Below are positions 22,578-33,502 of a stretch of 64,000 nucleotides of DNA, in pieces (the stretch's first letter is position 1; every line of letters begins with the position of its first letter). This DNA comes from Hedera helix (lineage: Eukaryota; Streptophyta; Magnoliopsida; Apiales; Araliaceae), in the NCBI GenBank assembly GCA_947179155.2, contig OX359264.1, positions 56,135,202 through 56,199,201 of the forward strand, in the 5' to 3' direction. Made by a program: the position numbers and the translations under genes. The notes under the pieces were generated by a model. That model had not been told where the DNA came from, made no database searches, and saw only the letters and a program-made list of their open reading frames with translations.

Positions 22578-25500
22578 TGTGACGCCCCCAAATTCAAGCT
22601 CCTTGAACCCCGAATTTGGTGCTCACGATTCAGATAATCTAACTTCATTTACCACTATTCTAAAAGCATTATATATTACACTCATTAAGGTTCAACATAT
22701 TACAACAGATATCTAATCAACTCCCAAGGTCATCAACCTTTATATACAAACAACACTACTATAATACATATTTAACATCTACAGTCACAAAATAGATTTA
22801 AGACTATTAGCGAGGGACACTCATCATTTCTTCAATCTGCCATCTTTTCTTTGCCCTTGTCTTTCTTATTTATACTTTCCGGTTTACCATCTCTGTCTGC
22901 GTCACATTAGTTAAGCAAGAATGAGCAACCGAAGTGCTCAGCAAGTATAATGAATTTCATAACAACAATATGAGAAAAAGAATTTATAATAATAAGGTAA
23001 CATGAATCCATTTCAAATGAATGAAAGTAACTGAGGAATTTGTCTTTTGAAACATGATAATTGAACATTATACTGAGGGTCACAATATCATTGAACATAG
23101 GTTATTCAATAATAATATTGATAACCTGTATGTGTCATAAAGACCATAAAACCTTAAGTCCGTACTCGAGGTGATCAGCCTCTCGTACCTATGATTGTGC
23201 ACATCATATTACCGCATATCACGGAATTTCAAATTTAAGACCTTTAACAACTTTATTCCTTGGAACATGATTGTTCACCTCAGTTTCTAAGAGTCCGCAC
23301 CAAAACAATTTGGTTTGGTTCAGCACTTATCAATAAAGAGTAATTTGAAATTTTATTATACCAAAAGTCTAGCCGAACAAATGGTCTAGACTCATAATTA
23401 TCAATTCACTGGCCAACAATTATGGTTCCTTATGAATGGCATGTACGAATAAATGCGTGTAATAAAAGGGAATTTCAATTGAATAATCCACAATATCAAC
23501 AGAAATTAATATTCATGAAAATGGAATAATAATGAAACTTTAGGAAATAAAGCTCAATAAAGATTCTAATATCTAACACATAATTAATGGTTCAAAGTTA
23601 GGGTTTAGGAACTTGCCTCGATGTCCGTTTACTAATTTAATAGCTAAATTTTCCTTTCTTGAGCAACCTATAATAATAACATAATTAAATAATAATTATT
23701 TAGTAACTCACGATATTAATTTATATAATTAATATCACTCATAACCTAATTATTCTACCCATCGGCTCTATATGGGTATTTATAATTAATTATAACCTAT
23801 TTTTGGTTATTAATTCTAATTATATTCCTTTAATTCTCATTATTAAATATTTAATGATTAATTGAAATTATTCTTCAAAATTGAAAATTTATTAAATTTA
23901 ATTTATAAAACATTTTTATATATTTTTCTGATTTTATATGATTTTTATATAATTTTTATCAATTTTTAAACATTTATTTTAATTAAATTAACTTCCAATG
24001 GCATTTTCGTAAATAAGCTGAAAGCCGGAACGAAGGGCAAAACCGTAATTTCGCAGAAAGTCGGTCGGCCGCGCGTTGCGCGCGCCGCCCCCTGTCCAGC
24101 CAAAACGACGTCGTTTGCTCTGCACCCGGATACTGTTCACCGCGCAATGCGCGGCCAGCCTTTTCTGCCCCAAAACGGCGTCGTTTAAAGGCCGGTTCCG
24201 GAAAAAAATTTTGGCCGCGCGCAATGCGCGGACGGCCAAAATTTTTTTTCTTTCTCTGCGGCGTTAATAACAGCCAACCAGAACAGATTTTCTACCATTT
24301 TGATCATTATTTTCCCAACATAATTACTCCAAACACAAAATAATTCATCAACACATAACTAAAAATTATTTAGAACAAGTATATAATTATTTGCAAATTT
24401 TTCATATAATTATTTTATCACCAAAAATCAAATAATTAACTCAAATAGTTTATTTTATACCTTCTTTGAAAACTTTGCGGACACTCGGATAACTGAGAAT
24501 TTCCTTCTCTCTCCTACTCGTGGTGGCGTTGATGGTCGGTGATGGCGGGTGGTGGTGACGGAGAAGATGATAAAGAGAGATAGTATTGTTTGGTTTGTGT
24601 GTTTGGTTATGTTGTATTATCCTTATTTATTTATTCATGCATATATATATACATACTTGCCACCACTTAATTGCTGTTAAGTTTTTCCTTTTGATTCCAC
24701 CGACTTAGTCTAAGTCGGTGAGTAAATTTCAACGCATACGTGCTCATTTAATACATTACGCAGTTAATTTGGGTAATAAATATTTTATAGAATGTATGCA
24801 AAATATTTATTTTAATTTACCAAAATTCATAAAATAATTTATAATTAATATTTATATATTTTTGGGGTACTTTATTTGATAAATTTTGTACACGCACAAG
24901 GACATGCATGTATTTATATGAAACATTTTATACCTCCAAAATTAATAAAATAATACTCATAATTTAATAAAATTATATTTTTCTATTTTTCAACTTTGTT
25001 ACATATACATTTCGTAAACATACAAGTATTTTCTATTACTACATAATATATACATAATTTAATTATTATATATTATGTATTATAACAATTTCTCTTAACC
25101 CACAAAATATTAAATCTCACAAAATAGAAGTAATTCTATTTTGCATAAACATACATTATTTTATTAAAATAAAAATTATTCATATTTATTTATTATTCTT
25201 TTCACCACTTTATATATATTTTATATAAACTATACAATATAAATTTTGTATAATTTATATAATTATCAACCTTTTCTGTAATAAATTTATTTTCTTGTAT
25301 AAATTATATATCACCTTCCTTCACATATAATTATATTTCCTTATAAAAATATATATATATTTATTTTTATATATATTTTTATATATAATTTCTTTCTTAA
25401 TAATCTCCAAATTTCCTCATATTTATAAATTAACCCATAATTAATAATTTTGACTTCATTAACTACCTCATTAACCTTTAATTTAATTTAGGATTAATTT

Positions 25501-25674
25501 TTAATATTAATCCTCTTTTCATTACATACATTTTTAAATTAATAATCGTAATAAAAATATACCTCCATAATTAATTTATATATAATTCACATTAATTGCT
25601 TAATTTAAATAACTAAAATACACACATTTTATTTATTTAAACTTTTTACATGTCATAATATCCTGGATATTACA
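22578..25674 (-). repeat. 5' LTR of element B (3,097 bp)
   Basis: This is the same length as the 3' LTR and nearly identical to it. A TATA-like ATATATATATAC lies at 24641-24654. The downstream sense sequence (TCTCTCTTTATCATCTTC) looks like a leader start. The GC-rich hairpin block is at 24062-24242, which places it in the transcribed R/U5 region. Confidence 0.95.
24641..24654 (-). promoter_or_regulatory. TATA-like element in 5' LTR of B
   Basis: A run of alternating TA on the minus strand is followed by AT-rich and then pyrimidine-rich sequence. It is the best TATA candidate in this LTR. The AT-rich surroundings make it uncertain. Confidence 0.35.
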
Positions 25675-27365
25675 GTATCCCTTACCGTAATAAATTTAAG
25701 AGTGTGAAAAGAATAATATTCCTTACCTTACACGTGACTGGATATTGATTTAAATGAGGTTGATCAACCTATATTTTCATAATAAAATTAGTAATTATCA
25801 CATATAAATTTCAAAGTGTATGATAACTCGTATAATATGAGCTATCAAAATTATATATATTTAACATAATTTTTGTAGTATAATATAACTACTTTAAAAT
25901 AGTTTTTAAAATAATATTCCAAAATAAATCTTCCAAATAAAGTTTTTTAAAAATGAATCTTCTCAAAGAAGAGTCTTCTAAAGGAAGATTTGTGAATATC
26001 GTGAAAAATAGGAATTTATGAAATTACTACTCTTTAATAAAAGACTTACTTGAAAATTTTTTGCACTCCTTTTGGCTTTCAAATACTCAAAATAGTCTTA
26101 CTATTCTCAGAGAAAACTCATAAAATTCTTATAGAAAAATTTTATGTTTTAGGTGTGATTTTTCTATTCAGCTGAGCAAGCTATTTATAGGAGAATGGAA
26201 AGCACTGTGTGGTAGGTGAGAGCATGCCATTGTTGAATTCGTTCAGCACGTCAGTGCTGAATTCATTTAGCATGCACGTTTCTAAAATTTTAATTTCATA
26301 TAGAACAAAACCTTATTATAATATTCATAATAAAACAAATAACTTTATATATTATATTAATAATAAAAAATTTATATATTATATTATATTATATTTATAT
26401 AAAATATTATAATAAAATATTTTTTTTTCTCTCTCTTCCTTTCTCTTTCTCTTTTTTCTTTCTCTCTCTCTCTCTCTCTTTTTCCTCTCCTTCTCTCTTT
26501 CTTTCTCCAGCAACTTTCTCTCTCTCTATTTCTCTTTCTCTCTTTCTTCCTTTTTTCCTCTCTCTCCCTCTTTTCTTCATTTCCTAAGCCATTTTTCTCC
26601 ATTGGCCCCCACCAATATATATTATTATTATAATAATCAAAATACCTACTATCAATACAATAATTAAGGTAATATTACAACAGTGATAATAATAATTCAA
26701 CGATAATGTAAGAAACATGTTACAGATTATTATTAATTTAATAATATAAATTATTGTGTATTTGCTACTGTGACAATTATTAGGTTCAATAATTTTAAAC
26801 TACAGTGCACCAACAATTATTGAGTCAATGATATGAAATACAGTGTAACGACAATTATTTAATCAATAATGCAAAATACTGTGTAACAACAATTATTGAA
26901 TTGTTAACATAAAATATTATGCAGTGACAATTATTGATGAAATGATGCGTAATAGTTACCGTGTCAATTATCAAACCAATAATATGAGACACTGTGCAAT
27001 ACCGTGTGCTACTGTAGAGTACCGCGTGCTATAGTAAAATAATATAAATTACCGTATGCTACTATTCTTTTATCACCGGTATTTTAACAGTTAACACCGT
27101 TGACTATTTTTATTTAAAAATGTTACTTCTGTCGTTTTCTATATCCGACAATTATTCCGTTGTGGGGTCCACCAATAATTAGTTATTTCGGCGCCGTCGT
27201 ACGGCCCGAATATTCCCCGACAAAACGAATATTGTCCGACAAAATAAAATTTGCACATAACATCCTTAACTTTCAATTTCGTCAATTTAACCACTTACTG
27301 TTTCATGAAAAAAAATATATGAAAAAAAATTAAATTTTATATTTCATAAAATTCGGGGTCTTACA
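25675..27365 (-). repeat. 5' LTR of element A, second part
   Basis: This resumes with the second GTATC (25675-25679) and continues CCTTACCGTAATAAATT exactly where 5706 onward does in the other LTR. It ends GGGTCTTACA at 27365. Adding the two parts and counting GTATC once gives 3,120 bp, against 3,119 bp for the 3' LTR. The TATA box is at 26180-26190. The CT-rich tract at 26417-26577 differs slightly in repeat number from its partner. Confidence 0.93.
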
Positions 27366-28359
27366 CTTTTGGCTTTCAAACACTCAAAATAACCTTACTA
27401 TTCTCAGAGAAACTCATAAAATTATTATAGAAAAATTTTATGTTTTAGGTGTGATTTTTCTATTCAGCTGAGCAAGCTATTTATAGGAGAAAAGAGGGCA
27501 CTATGCATGGTAGGTGGGGGTAGGTGGTTGGTTACTGCTCGCCAGCAGCAGCAGCCTCGTGCTGCAAATTTTTTTCTTCAATTTCAACTTCACCAACTCA
27601 TGTGAGCCCCACCAATGGGTCCACATGTTTCTTACTATTCACGTTACTATTTCAAATAGTAAAATTATTATTATTATTTTATTTATTTATTTATTTATTC
27701 TTCTTGTGAGTCCAACATATAAAATAAAATAATGTTACCACAATAATGTAAGAAACACGTTACATATTTTTATTAATTTAATAATATAAATTATAGTGTA
27801 TTTGCTACTGTGACAATTATTATGTTCAATAATTTTAAACTACAGTGCACCAACAATTATTGACTCAATGATATGAAATACAGTGTAATGACAATTATTG
27901 AATCAATAATGCAAAATACTGTGCAACAACAATTATTGATGAATACTGTGCAATGACCACGTTATCAGATCAATAATATGAGATACTGTGCAATACCGTG
28001 TGCTACTGTAGAGTACCGCGTGCTACAGTAAAATATCATAAATTACCGTATGCTACTATTCTTTTATCACCGGTATTTTAACAGTTAACACCGTTGACTA
28101 TTTTTATTTAAAAATGTTACTTCTGTCGTTTTCTATATTCGACAAATATTTCGTTGTGGGGTCCACCAATAATTAGTTATTTCGGCGCCGTCGTACGGCC
28201 CGAATATTCCCCGACAAAACGAATATTGTCCGACAAAATAAAATTTGCACATAACATCCTTAACTTTCAATTTCGTCAATTTAGCCACTTACTGTTTCAT
28301 GAAAAAATATATATGAAGAAAAATTAAATTTTATATTTCATAAAATTCGGGGTCTTACA

Positions 28360-28948
28360 ACAAGAGGTTGATCCCCTCGAATACCAAAACAATAAAAGGG
28401 TCAGATACATATCTGATTTACCTTAAATATTAGTGCATGGTCCTTAAAGGCCACTCAGCAGTAAAGACTCAATCATTTCTTTGAATTAAAATTTGATTCT
28501 TGTTCTTTCACAATTATTATATATTGTTGAAATCTCTGAAGCTATTCTCATTCAATCATGATATATCAAATCTTGTATTTACTGTTCTTAAACTTACTGA
28601 GCAAGCTAGTTGTTTACCATTCCTATATCATAACTTATTTTTCAATTAAACCCGAATGCTCCAAGAAAGAAAGACAAGGGCAAAGAAAAAGCCAAAACAT
28701 AGAATTATCATACTATTAGTGTAACTATTTAATGTTATTTAAATATTATAAATCTTTTGCGAATCCCTTAAGATATGTATGGTGTATGTTAAAGTTATAA
28801 GACCTTGAGATTGTATTACCTTTTTGTAAGGAACCGTGATGTATTATTCCGCTAAGATTAAATGAAGACTATGTTTTTAGTTGTTATTATATATTGGATT
28901 GTGAGCATTATTCATAAGGTTATGGAACTCGGATTTGAGGGCGTCACA
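28360..28948 (+). mobile_element. LTR remnant D, right part with LTR terminus
   Basis: This continues remnant D after the insertion of C. It begins with the second ACAAG target duplication and ends at 28948 with GGGCGTCACA, the reverse complement of the TGTGACGCCC terminus seen in A and B. A block at about 28665-28690 (GAAAGACAAGGGCAAAG) matches the reverse complement of B's LTR near 13925-13950. No primer-binding site follows 28948, so this is a 3' LTR end or a solo LTR end. Confidence 0.75.
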
Positions 28949-29177
28949 TATATTTTGATATAAAATGACCAAAATACCCTAAGCATTGAATATCCTAATT
29001 TGAGTTCGAGATAAAATTTTGATATGAGAACTTCACCACTGAGTTCGAAATGTCAAATTTAGTAAAAAAATGACTATAAAGTTTATATGGTGAAAATGTT
29101 AACTTTTAGGGTCAAAGTTGACTTTTAGAGTGAAGAGCTTAAACTTAGAATTCAGAGATAAATATAATAAAACGTAC
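28949..29177. other. Intergenic, no gene seen
   Basis: This short AT-rich interval lies between the LTR remnant terminus and the hAT element. It contains paired AAGTTGACTTTTAGAG-type words but nothing I can name. Confidence 0.5.
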
Positions 29178-29469
29178 ATCACTATTAAGGATGTAAATGA
29201 ATATAAACGAATCCGAATATAGCAATATCCGTATCCGTATCCGAAAAATCAATTCGCTATCCGTAATCGTATTCGGTATTTGGCGAATTTTAAAAATGTT
29301 ATCCGTATTCGGTATTTGAAATAATATCCGAATACGGATAATATTCATTTTCGTTTATTTTATTCAAATATCTAGATTCGTTTATCAATCACCTAATTAA
29401 AAAATCATTCAAATTATTTACAAAAAATAAAGAAAAAATTGAATAATTACTCATAACCAATCACAATTT

Positions 29470-32345
29470 ACAGTTTAAACCATACATATTAATGAATGAA
29501 TGTTAATTTATTTATTTTTAATAAATACAATAATCAATACTCTAAATTATAAATCAAATAAGTTTTTATTATTTTTGAAATCCTAAATTCAAAATGAATG
29601 CTCTTCTTATTAATGGTTAGATGTCCATTAATAAGTAGATGCCCATTTTATGTGTTAATTTAGAGTAATACTGTAGTGTGTATGAATATTTATAATCTAT
29701 AATTATAACATTTAAATTATATTTATAACACTTGTTAAATGATACATTTTAAATATATTGTAACACTATATATAACTATAATGAAGGGGGGGGGGGAATA
29801 ATGAGTTTTAAAGTATAGTTCATTAATGAATGAATGTTAATTTATTTATTTTTAATAAATACAATAATCAATACTCTAAATTATAATTCAAATAAGTTTT
29901 CATTATTTTTGAAATCCAAAATTCAAAATGAATGTTCTACTTATTAATGTTTAGATGCCCATTAATAAGTAGATGTCTATTTTATGTGTTAATTTAAAAT
30001 AATACTGTAATGTGTATGAATATTTATAATCTATAATTATAACATTTAAATAATATTATAAGACTTGTTAAACGATACATTTTAGATATATTGTAACACT
30101 ATATATAACTAGAATAAGGGAAAAAATAATGAGTTTTAAAGTATAGTTCATTAATGAATGAATGTTAATTTATTTATTTTTAATAAATACAATAATTGTT
30201 GGTCGAAATCAGAACTGTTTATTTATTAGTTAAATTTTGCTCTCGAATTCATTTGAACGAATAACGTATAAGCATACACGGTCAACAAGTAATAAAGTGA
30301 AAGTAAAAGTCGATCCCACGAGAAATTAGTTCAAACGAGTTCCAAATACTGATTACATCAAGTCAATCTTAATTCAAACAGTTGATTTAATGGAAGAAAG
30401 AAAAATGAAAATAATGCAAATTAACATTTAAACTATAAAGCAATTTAAGATAGGTGAATCTAAGAATGCAATTTCCCCCAACATTTCATTTTTATCTCTT
30501 AACTCTCTCACAATTATACAGTTACGACGAATTGTCAACTGAAAATACAATAGTACTTATAGACATCTTTCGCTAGCCAAATAAGCGTATCCTATCCAAA
30601 CTTATCCCATTTGACAGAATTCAGACAAGAACAACCCAAGCAAGATAATTCACTATATTTTTATGAGAAATAACACAAGCAGAGTTTTTAAACACATATT
30701 CTCACATTGGCTATACGCGGCACATATGTATATGTATATCCTACAAGCAAATCATGCATATGCTCCTAAGAACAATTACACAACACATATTATCATATTT
30801 AGGCCCAAACCTATAATTCATCTTCAAATTTCATATAGGTTTTTCTAAATCAATCACTTACAATTAATTGATACATTAAGCACAAATATGACAAACCAAT
30901 CTATATGGTGCCAATCAAGAGAAAAGAAAATCAATTTCAACAACAAATTGTATTCAAAAGCATACTTAGATTCCAAGGTAAGAAGTTAACAAATATTCAT
31001 TACAAATCCATAAGAAATCCAATACAATGAAATACAATGATAATAAAGAGTTAGAAATATAAACTTGTTGTCATCCAAGTAAAACCTCCAAGCTCCCCTA
31101 TCCATGGCTCCATCAATGACTTCTTTGGTTGCTCTTTATCTTTTTCATTGTATTTATTCCAAAAATGGAGAGAATTGGATCAAGAATTAAAGGTATGGTG
31201 GTTTCTCATGGTGAAAAACCACATTCCTTCATCTTCTGTCAAGCCCTAATCTCTCTCTCTCTCTCTCCCCCAAATGAAAAAAGAATGAAAGATATCTATT
31301 TTAGGGCTGAAAATGGACTTAAAAGCTGAATCTGCCGATCATGAACAGTACCACTATCGCGGCGGTCCTATATAATTTCCTAGGCATATACTTTGGGCGC
31401 CGCGACGGTGGAATGGAGCGCCGCGGCGGTGAAACCTGCTGTTGGATTCTGCATTGCATTACCGTTACGGCAGTAGCAGGACACTGCTGCGACGGTGACC
31501 TCTGTGCAAATTTTACCAAAATGTCCTTCCAGCTATATATTTCTACAAAAATTAAATTAGAATACATAAAATATATAGAAATAATATAAATTACCTAAAA
31601 TATAAATAACACACATAAAACTAATATTACATCATATTTTACAATAATAACAGAAAAACATATAAAACTAACTAAAATGCTAAAGAATTCACAATATAAT
31701 CAAGTCAAAGGTATTAAATAAATAGGTATAAAAATCAATCATCAATAATCAATACTCTAAATTACAATTCAAATAAGTTTTCATTATTTTTGAAATCCTA
31801 AATTCAAAATGAATGCTCTACTTATTAATGTCTAGATACATTAATAAGTATATATCCATTTTATTTGTTAATTTGGAATAATACTGTAGTGTGTATGAAT
31901 ATTTATAATCTATAATTATAACATTTAAATGATATTTATAACACTTGTTAAATGATGCATTTTAGACATATGTAACACTAAATGTAACTAAAATAAAGGG
32001 AAAAAGTAATAAGTTTAAAAGTATAGTTCATTAATGAATGAATGTTAATTTATTTATTTTTAATAAATATAATAATCAAGACTCTAAATTACAATTCAAA
32101 TAAATTTTTATTATTTTTGAAATCCTAAATTTTAAAATGAATGATCTACTTATTAAAGTTTGATGTACATTAATAAGTTGATATCCATTTTATATGTTTG
32201 GAGTAATATTGTAGTGTGTATGAATATTTATAATATCTAATTATAACATTTAAATGATATTTATAACATTTATGACACTTGTTAAATGTTCCAAAAGTTA
32301 TATTGTAACACTTGTTAAATGATATTTATAACACTTGTTAAATGA
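29470..32345. repeat. About 330-bp tandem repeat array (four units) inside the hAT element
   Basis: The unit start ATTAATGAATGAATGTTAA occurs at 29488, 29822, 30150 and 32030. The period is 334 bp, 328 bp and, after removing the nested insertion and its duplication, 327 bp. Each unit carries an internal inverted pair (CTACTTATTAATG and CATTAATAAGTAG). The last unit has a small extra duplication of TTATAACACTTGTTAAATG. A G-run lies at 29787-29796 in the first unit. None of it codes for protein. Confidence 0.88.
30197..31744. mobile_element. 1.55-kb TG...CA element nested in the hAT array (solo LTR or short LTR element)
   Basis: It begins TGTTGGTCGAAATC and ends CAATCATCA, with ATAAT duplications on both sides (30192-30196 and 31745-31749). 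Removing it restores the tandem-repeat unit. It has no coding capacity. A GC-rich segment at 31355-31500 contains repeated GCGCCGCGACGGTG and GCGCCGCGGCGGTG words. It shares landmarks with 33503-35080 (CGGTCAACAAGTAATA, CGATCCCACGAGAA, TATAGGTTTTTCTAAATCAA), so the two are one family. Confidence 0.75.
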
Positions 32346-32801
32346 TGCATTTTAGATATTTTAACTTTATAATAGTAAAAATTCATTAACTATACTTAAA
32401 TCAATTTATTAATATTATAATAAAAGTGTTATTTCCTACTTTTTAGAAGTGAAATGACATATTTTAAAAATAAATTTCGTATGATAGTGAAAACTAATTA
32501 TTATATAAGAAAGAGCACTTAAAAAAAATTATTTTGCTTATTAGTTTATTATATATATATAAGTTATTAAAAATATCGGATTCCGGATATTCGCTATCCG
32601 CTAGATATATTTACGGATGGATATTAAACGAATATGAATACACTTATATCCGTATTCATATTCGTTTATTTGCGGATACTTTTAAACCGAATACGGATAT
32701 GTTCGGGTTTTTTTCGAATGCGAATAATATTCGGATTTTTTCGAATACAAATGCGAACGAATAAGAATGTTTTAGTTACCATTTATAGCCCTAATCACCA
32801 T

Positions 32802-33208
32802 GTTGATTCGGACGTCGATTTTAATAGGAATCCACTGTAAACATGAGATGATAGAAAAGTTGGTTTTTGAAAGTCAATCGTTGACTTTATAAAATATTAG
32901 GTTTTAATATTTAATTATATAAGCTTATTCTCAATTTCTTTCTTGCCGGCTAAGTTAGAATGGAAGTAGGAGGTGGCGTATATGCATGTGGCCCGTAGAG
33001 AAAGAAGAAAAAAAAGAGGGGGAAAGAAAAGGAGAAAGAAAATCAGTAGACAAAGAGAATAGGGCATGACAACAGGGTGAGAGAGACGGAAAGGAAGGAG
33101 AAATGAGAGAAATGAGTTTTTAGATGATTATGTTGAGAAGGAACAACACCATTTAAAAACTGGAAAACCATACTGTTTCAGCACTAGGTACGGTACCTCT
33201 CTTGACCC

Positions 33209-33250
<42 letters not shown>

Positions 33251-33311
33251 TATTACTATTTCTTGTTGATAATTGTCTATATATGTTTATATCGATAACA
33301 TTAAGAATATT
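32802..33311. other. Intergenic; (AAT)n microsatellite
   Basis: No gene is seen. A purine-rich stretch (32995-33120, AGAAAGAAGAAAAAA type) is followed by an (AAT)n run at 33210-33252. Confidence 0.6.
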
Positions 33312-33318
33312 AGAGTAA

Positions 33319-33456
33319 GAATAAGTTTACAAACAGAATTTTAAAACACAAATTTTAATATAAATTTTTATTTTACCATTAAAAAGTGAGTGTTAAGACT
33401 CACTTTTTAATAGTGAGATAAGAATTTGTGTTTAATATTTGTGTGTAAACTTATCA
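33319..33456. mobile_element. MITE with central hairpin (138 bp)
   Basis: The inverted ends GAATAAGTTTACAAACA and TGTGTGTAAACTTATCA are flanked by AGAGTAA on both sides (33312-33318 and 33457-33463). The centre is a strong hairpin, ATTAAAAAGTGAGT paired with ACTCACTTTTTAAT. It resembles the element at 55689-55816. Confidence 0.65.
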
Positions 33457-33502
33457 AGAGTAATATCCCAAGTTACAGAAGTGAGTTGATTAGGAAAACC
33501 AT

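Larger units (their letters stand above)
13656..25674 (-). mobile_element. Element B: young, apparently complete Ty3/gypsy chromovirus with an extra ORF
   Basis: This 12,019-bp LTR element lies on the minus strand, flanked by GTATC (13651-13655 and 25675-25679). Both LTRs are 3,097 bp. The internal region has, in sense order, a primer site, an extra coiled-coil ORF, an intact gag-pol ORF and a polypurine tract. By eye I find only three mismatches between the LTRs: AAAAAT against AAAATT near 15320/24242, TTTTAT against TTGTAT near 15690/24613, and CATGTA against CAAGTA near 16043/25025. That implies a very recent insertion, of the order of 10^4 to 10^5 years at usual plant rates. All parts needed for autonomy are seen. 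The clade is most like Tekay/Del by LTR length, pol motifs and C-terminal chromodomain. Confidence 0.95.
4282..27365 (-). mobile_element. Element A: degenerate Ty3/gypsy chromovirus, interrupted by element B
   Basis: This is a full-length LTR retrotransposon on the minus strand. Its 3' LTR is 4282-7400. Its 5' LTR begins at 12222, is broken at 13655 by element B and ends at 27365. The termini are TGTGACGCC and TCTTACA. The flanking duplication CTTTT (4277-4281 and 27366-27370) lies inside solo LTR C. The internal region 7401-12221 has a primer-binding site, one gag-pol frame with three stops, and a polypurine tract. By eye, the two LTRs differ at roughly a dozen or more positions, so A is older than B, in keeping with the nesting order. 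Confidence 0.93.
2042..28359 (-). mobile_element. Solo LTR C, split by element A
   Basis: The LTR starts TGTGACACCCCCAAATCTGG at 2042 and ends GGGGTCTTACA at 28359. It is flanked on both sides by ACAAG (2037-2041 and 28360-28364), a 5-bp target duplication. Only the segments 2042-4281 and 27371-28359 belong to it, about 3.23 kb in all; the rest is element A plus B. There is no internal coding region of its own, so it is best read as a solo LTR left by LTR-LTR recombination. It is the same family as the LTRs of A but visibly more diverged, and it carries an expanded 100-bp tandem repeat that A has only once. Confidence 0.88.
29186..32793. mobile_element. Non-autonomous hAT-like element with internal repeats
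   Basis: The ends are TAAGGATGTAAATG on the left and CATTTATAGCCCTA on the right, imperfect inverted copies of the plant hAT terminus TAGGGNTGTAAA. They are flanked by near-identical 8-bp duplications, ATCACTAT (29178-29185) and ATCACCAT (32794-32801). Both subterminal zones (29200-29360 and 32575-32760) are packed with CCGAATA/ATCCGTATTCGG words, the usual hAT transposase-binding pattern. No transposase is encoded. The element is about 2.05 kb once the nested LTR-type element at 30197-31744 and its duplication are removed. Confidence 0.82.
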
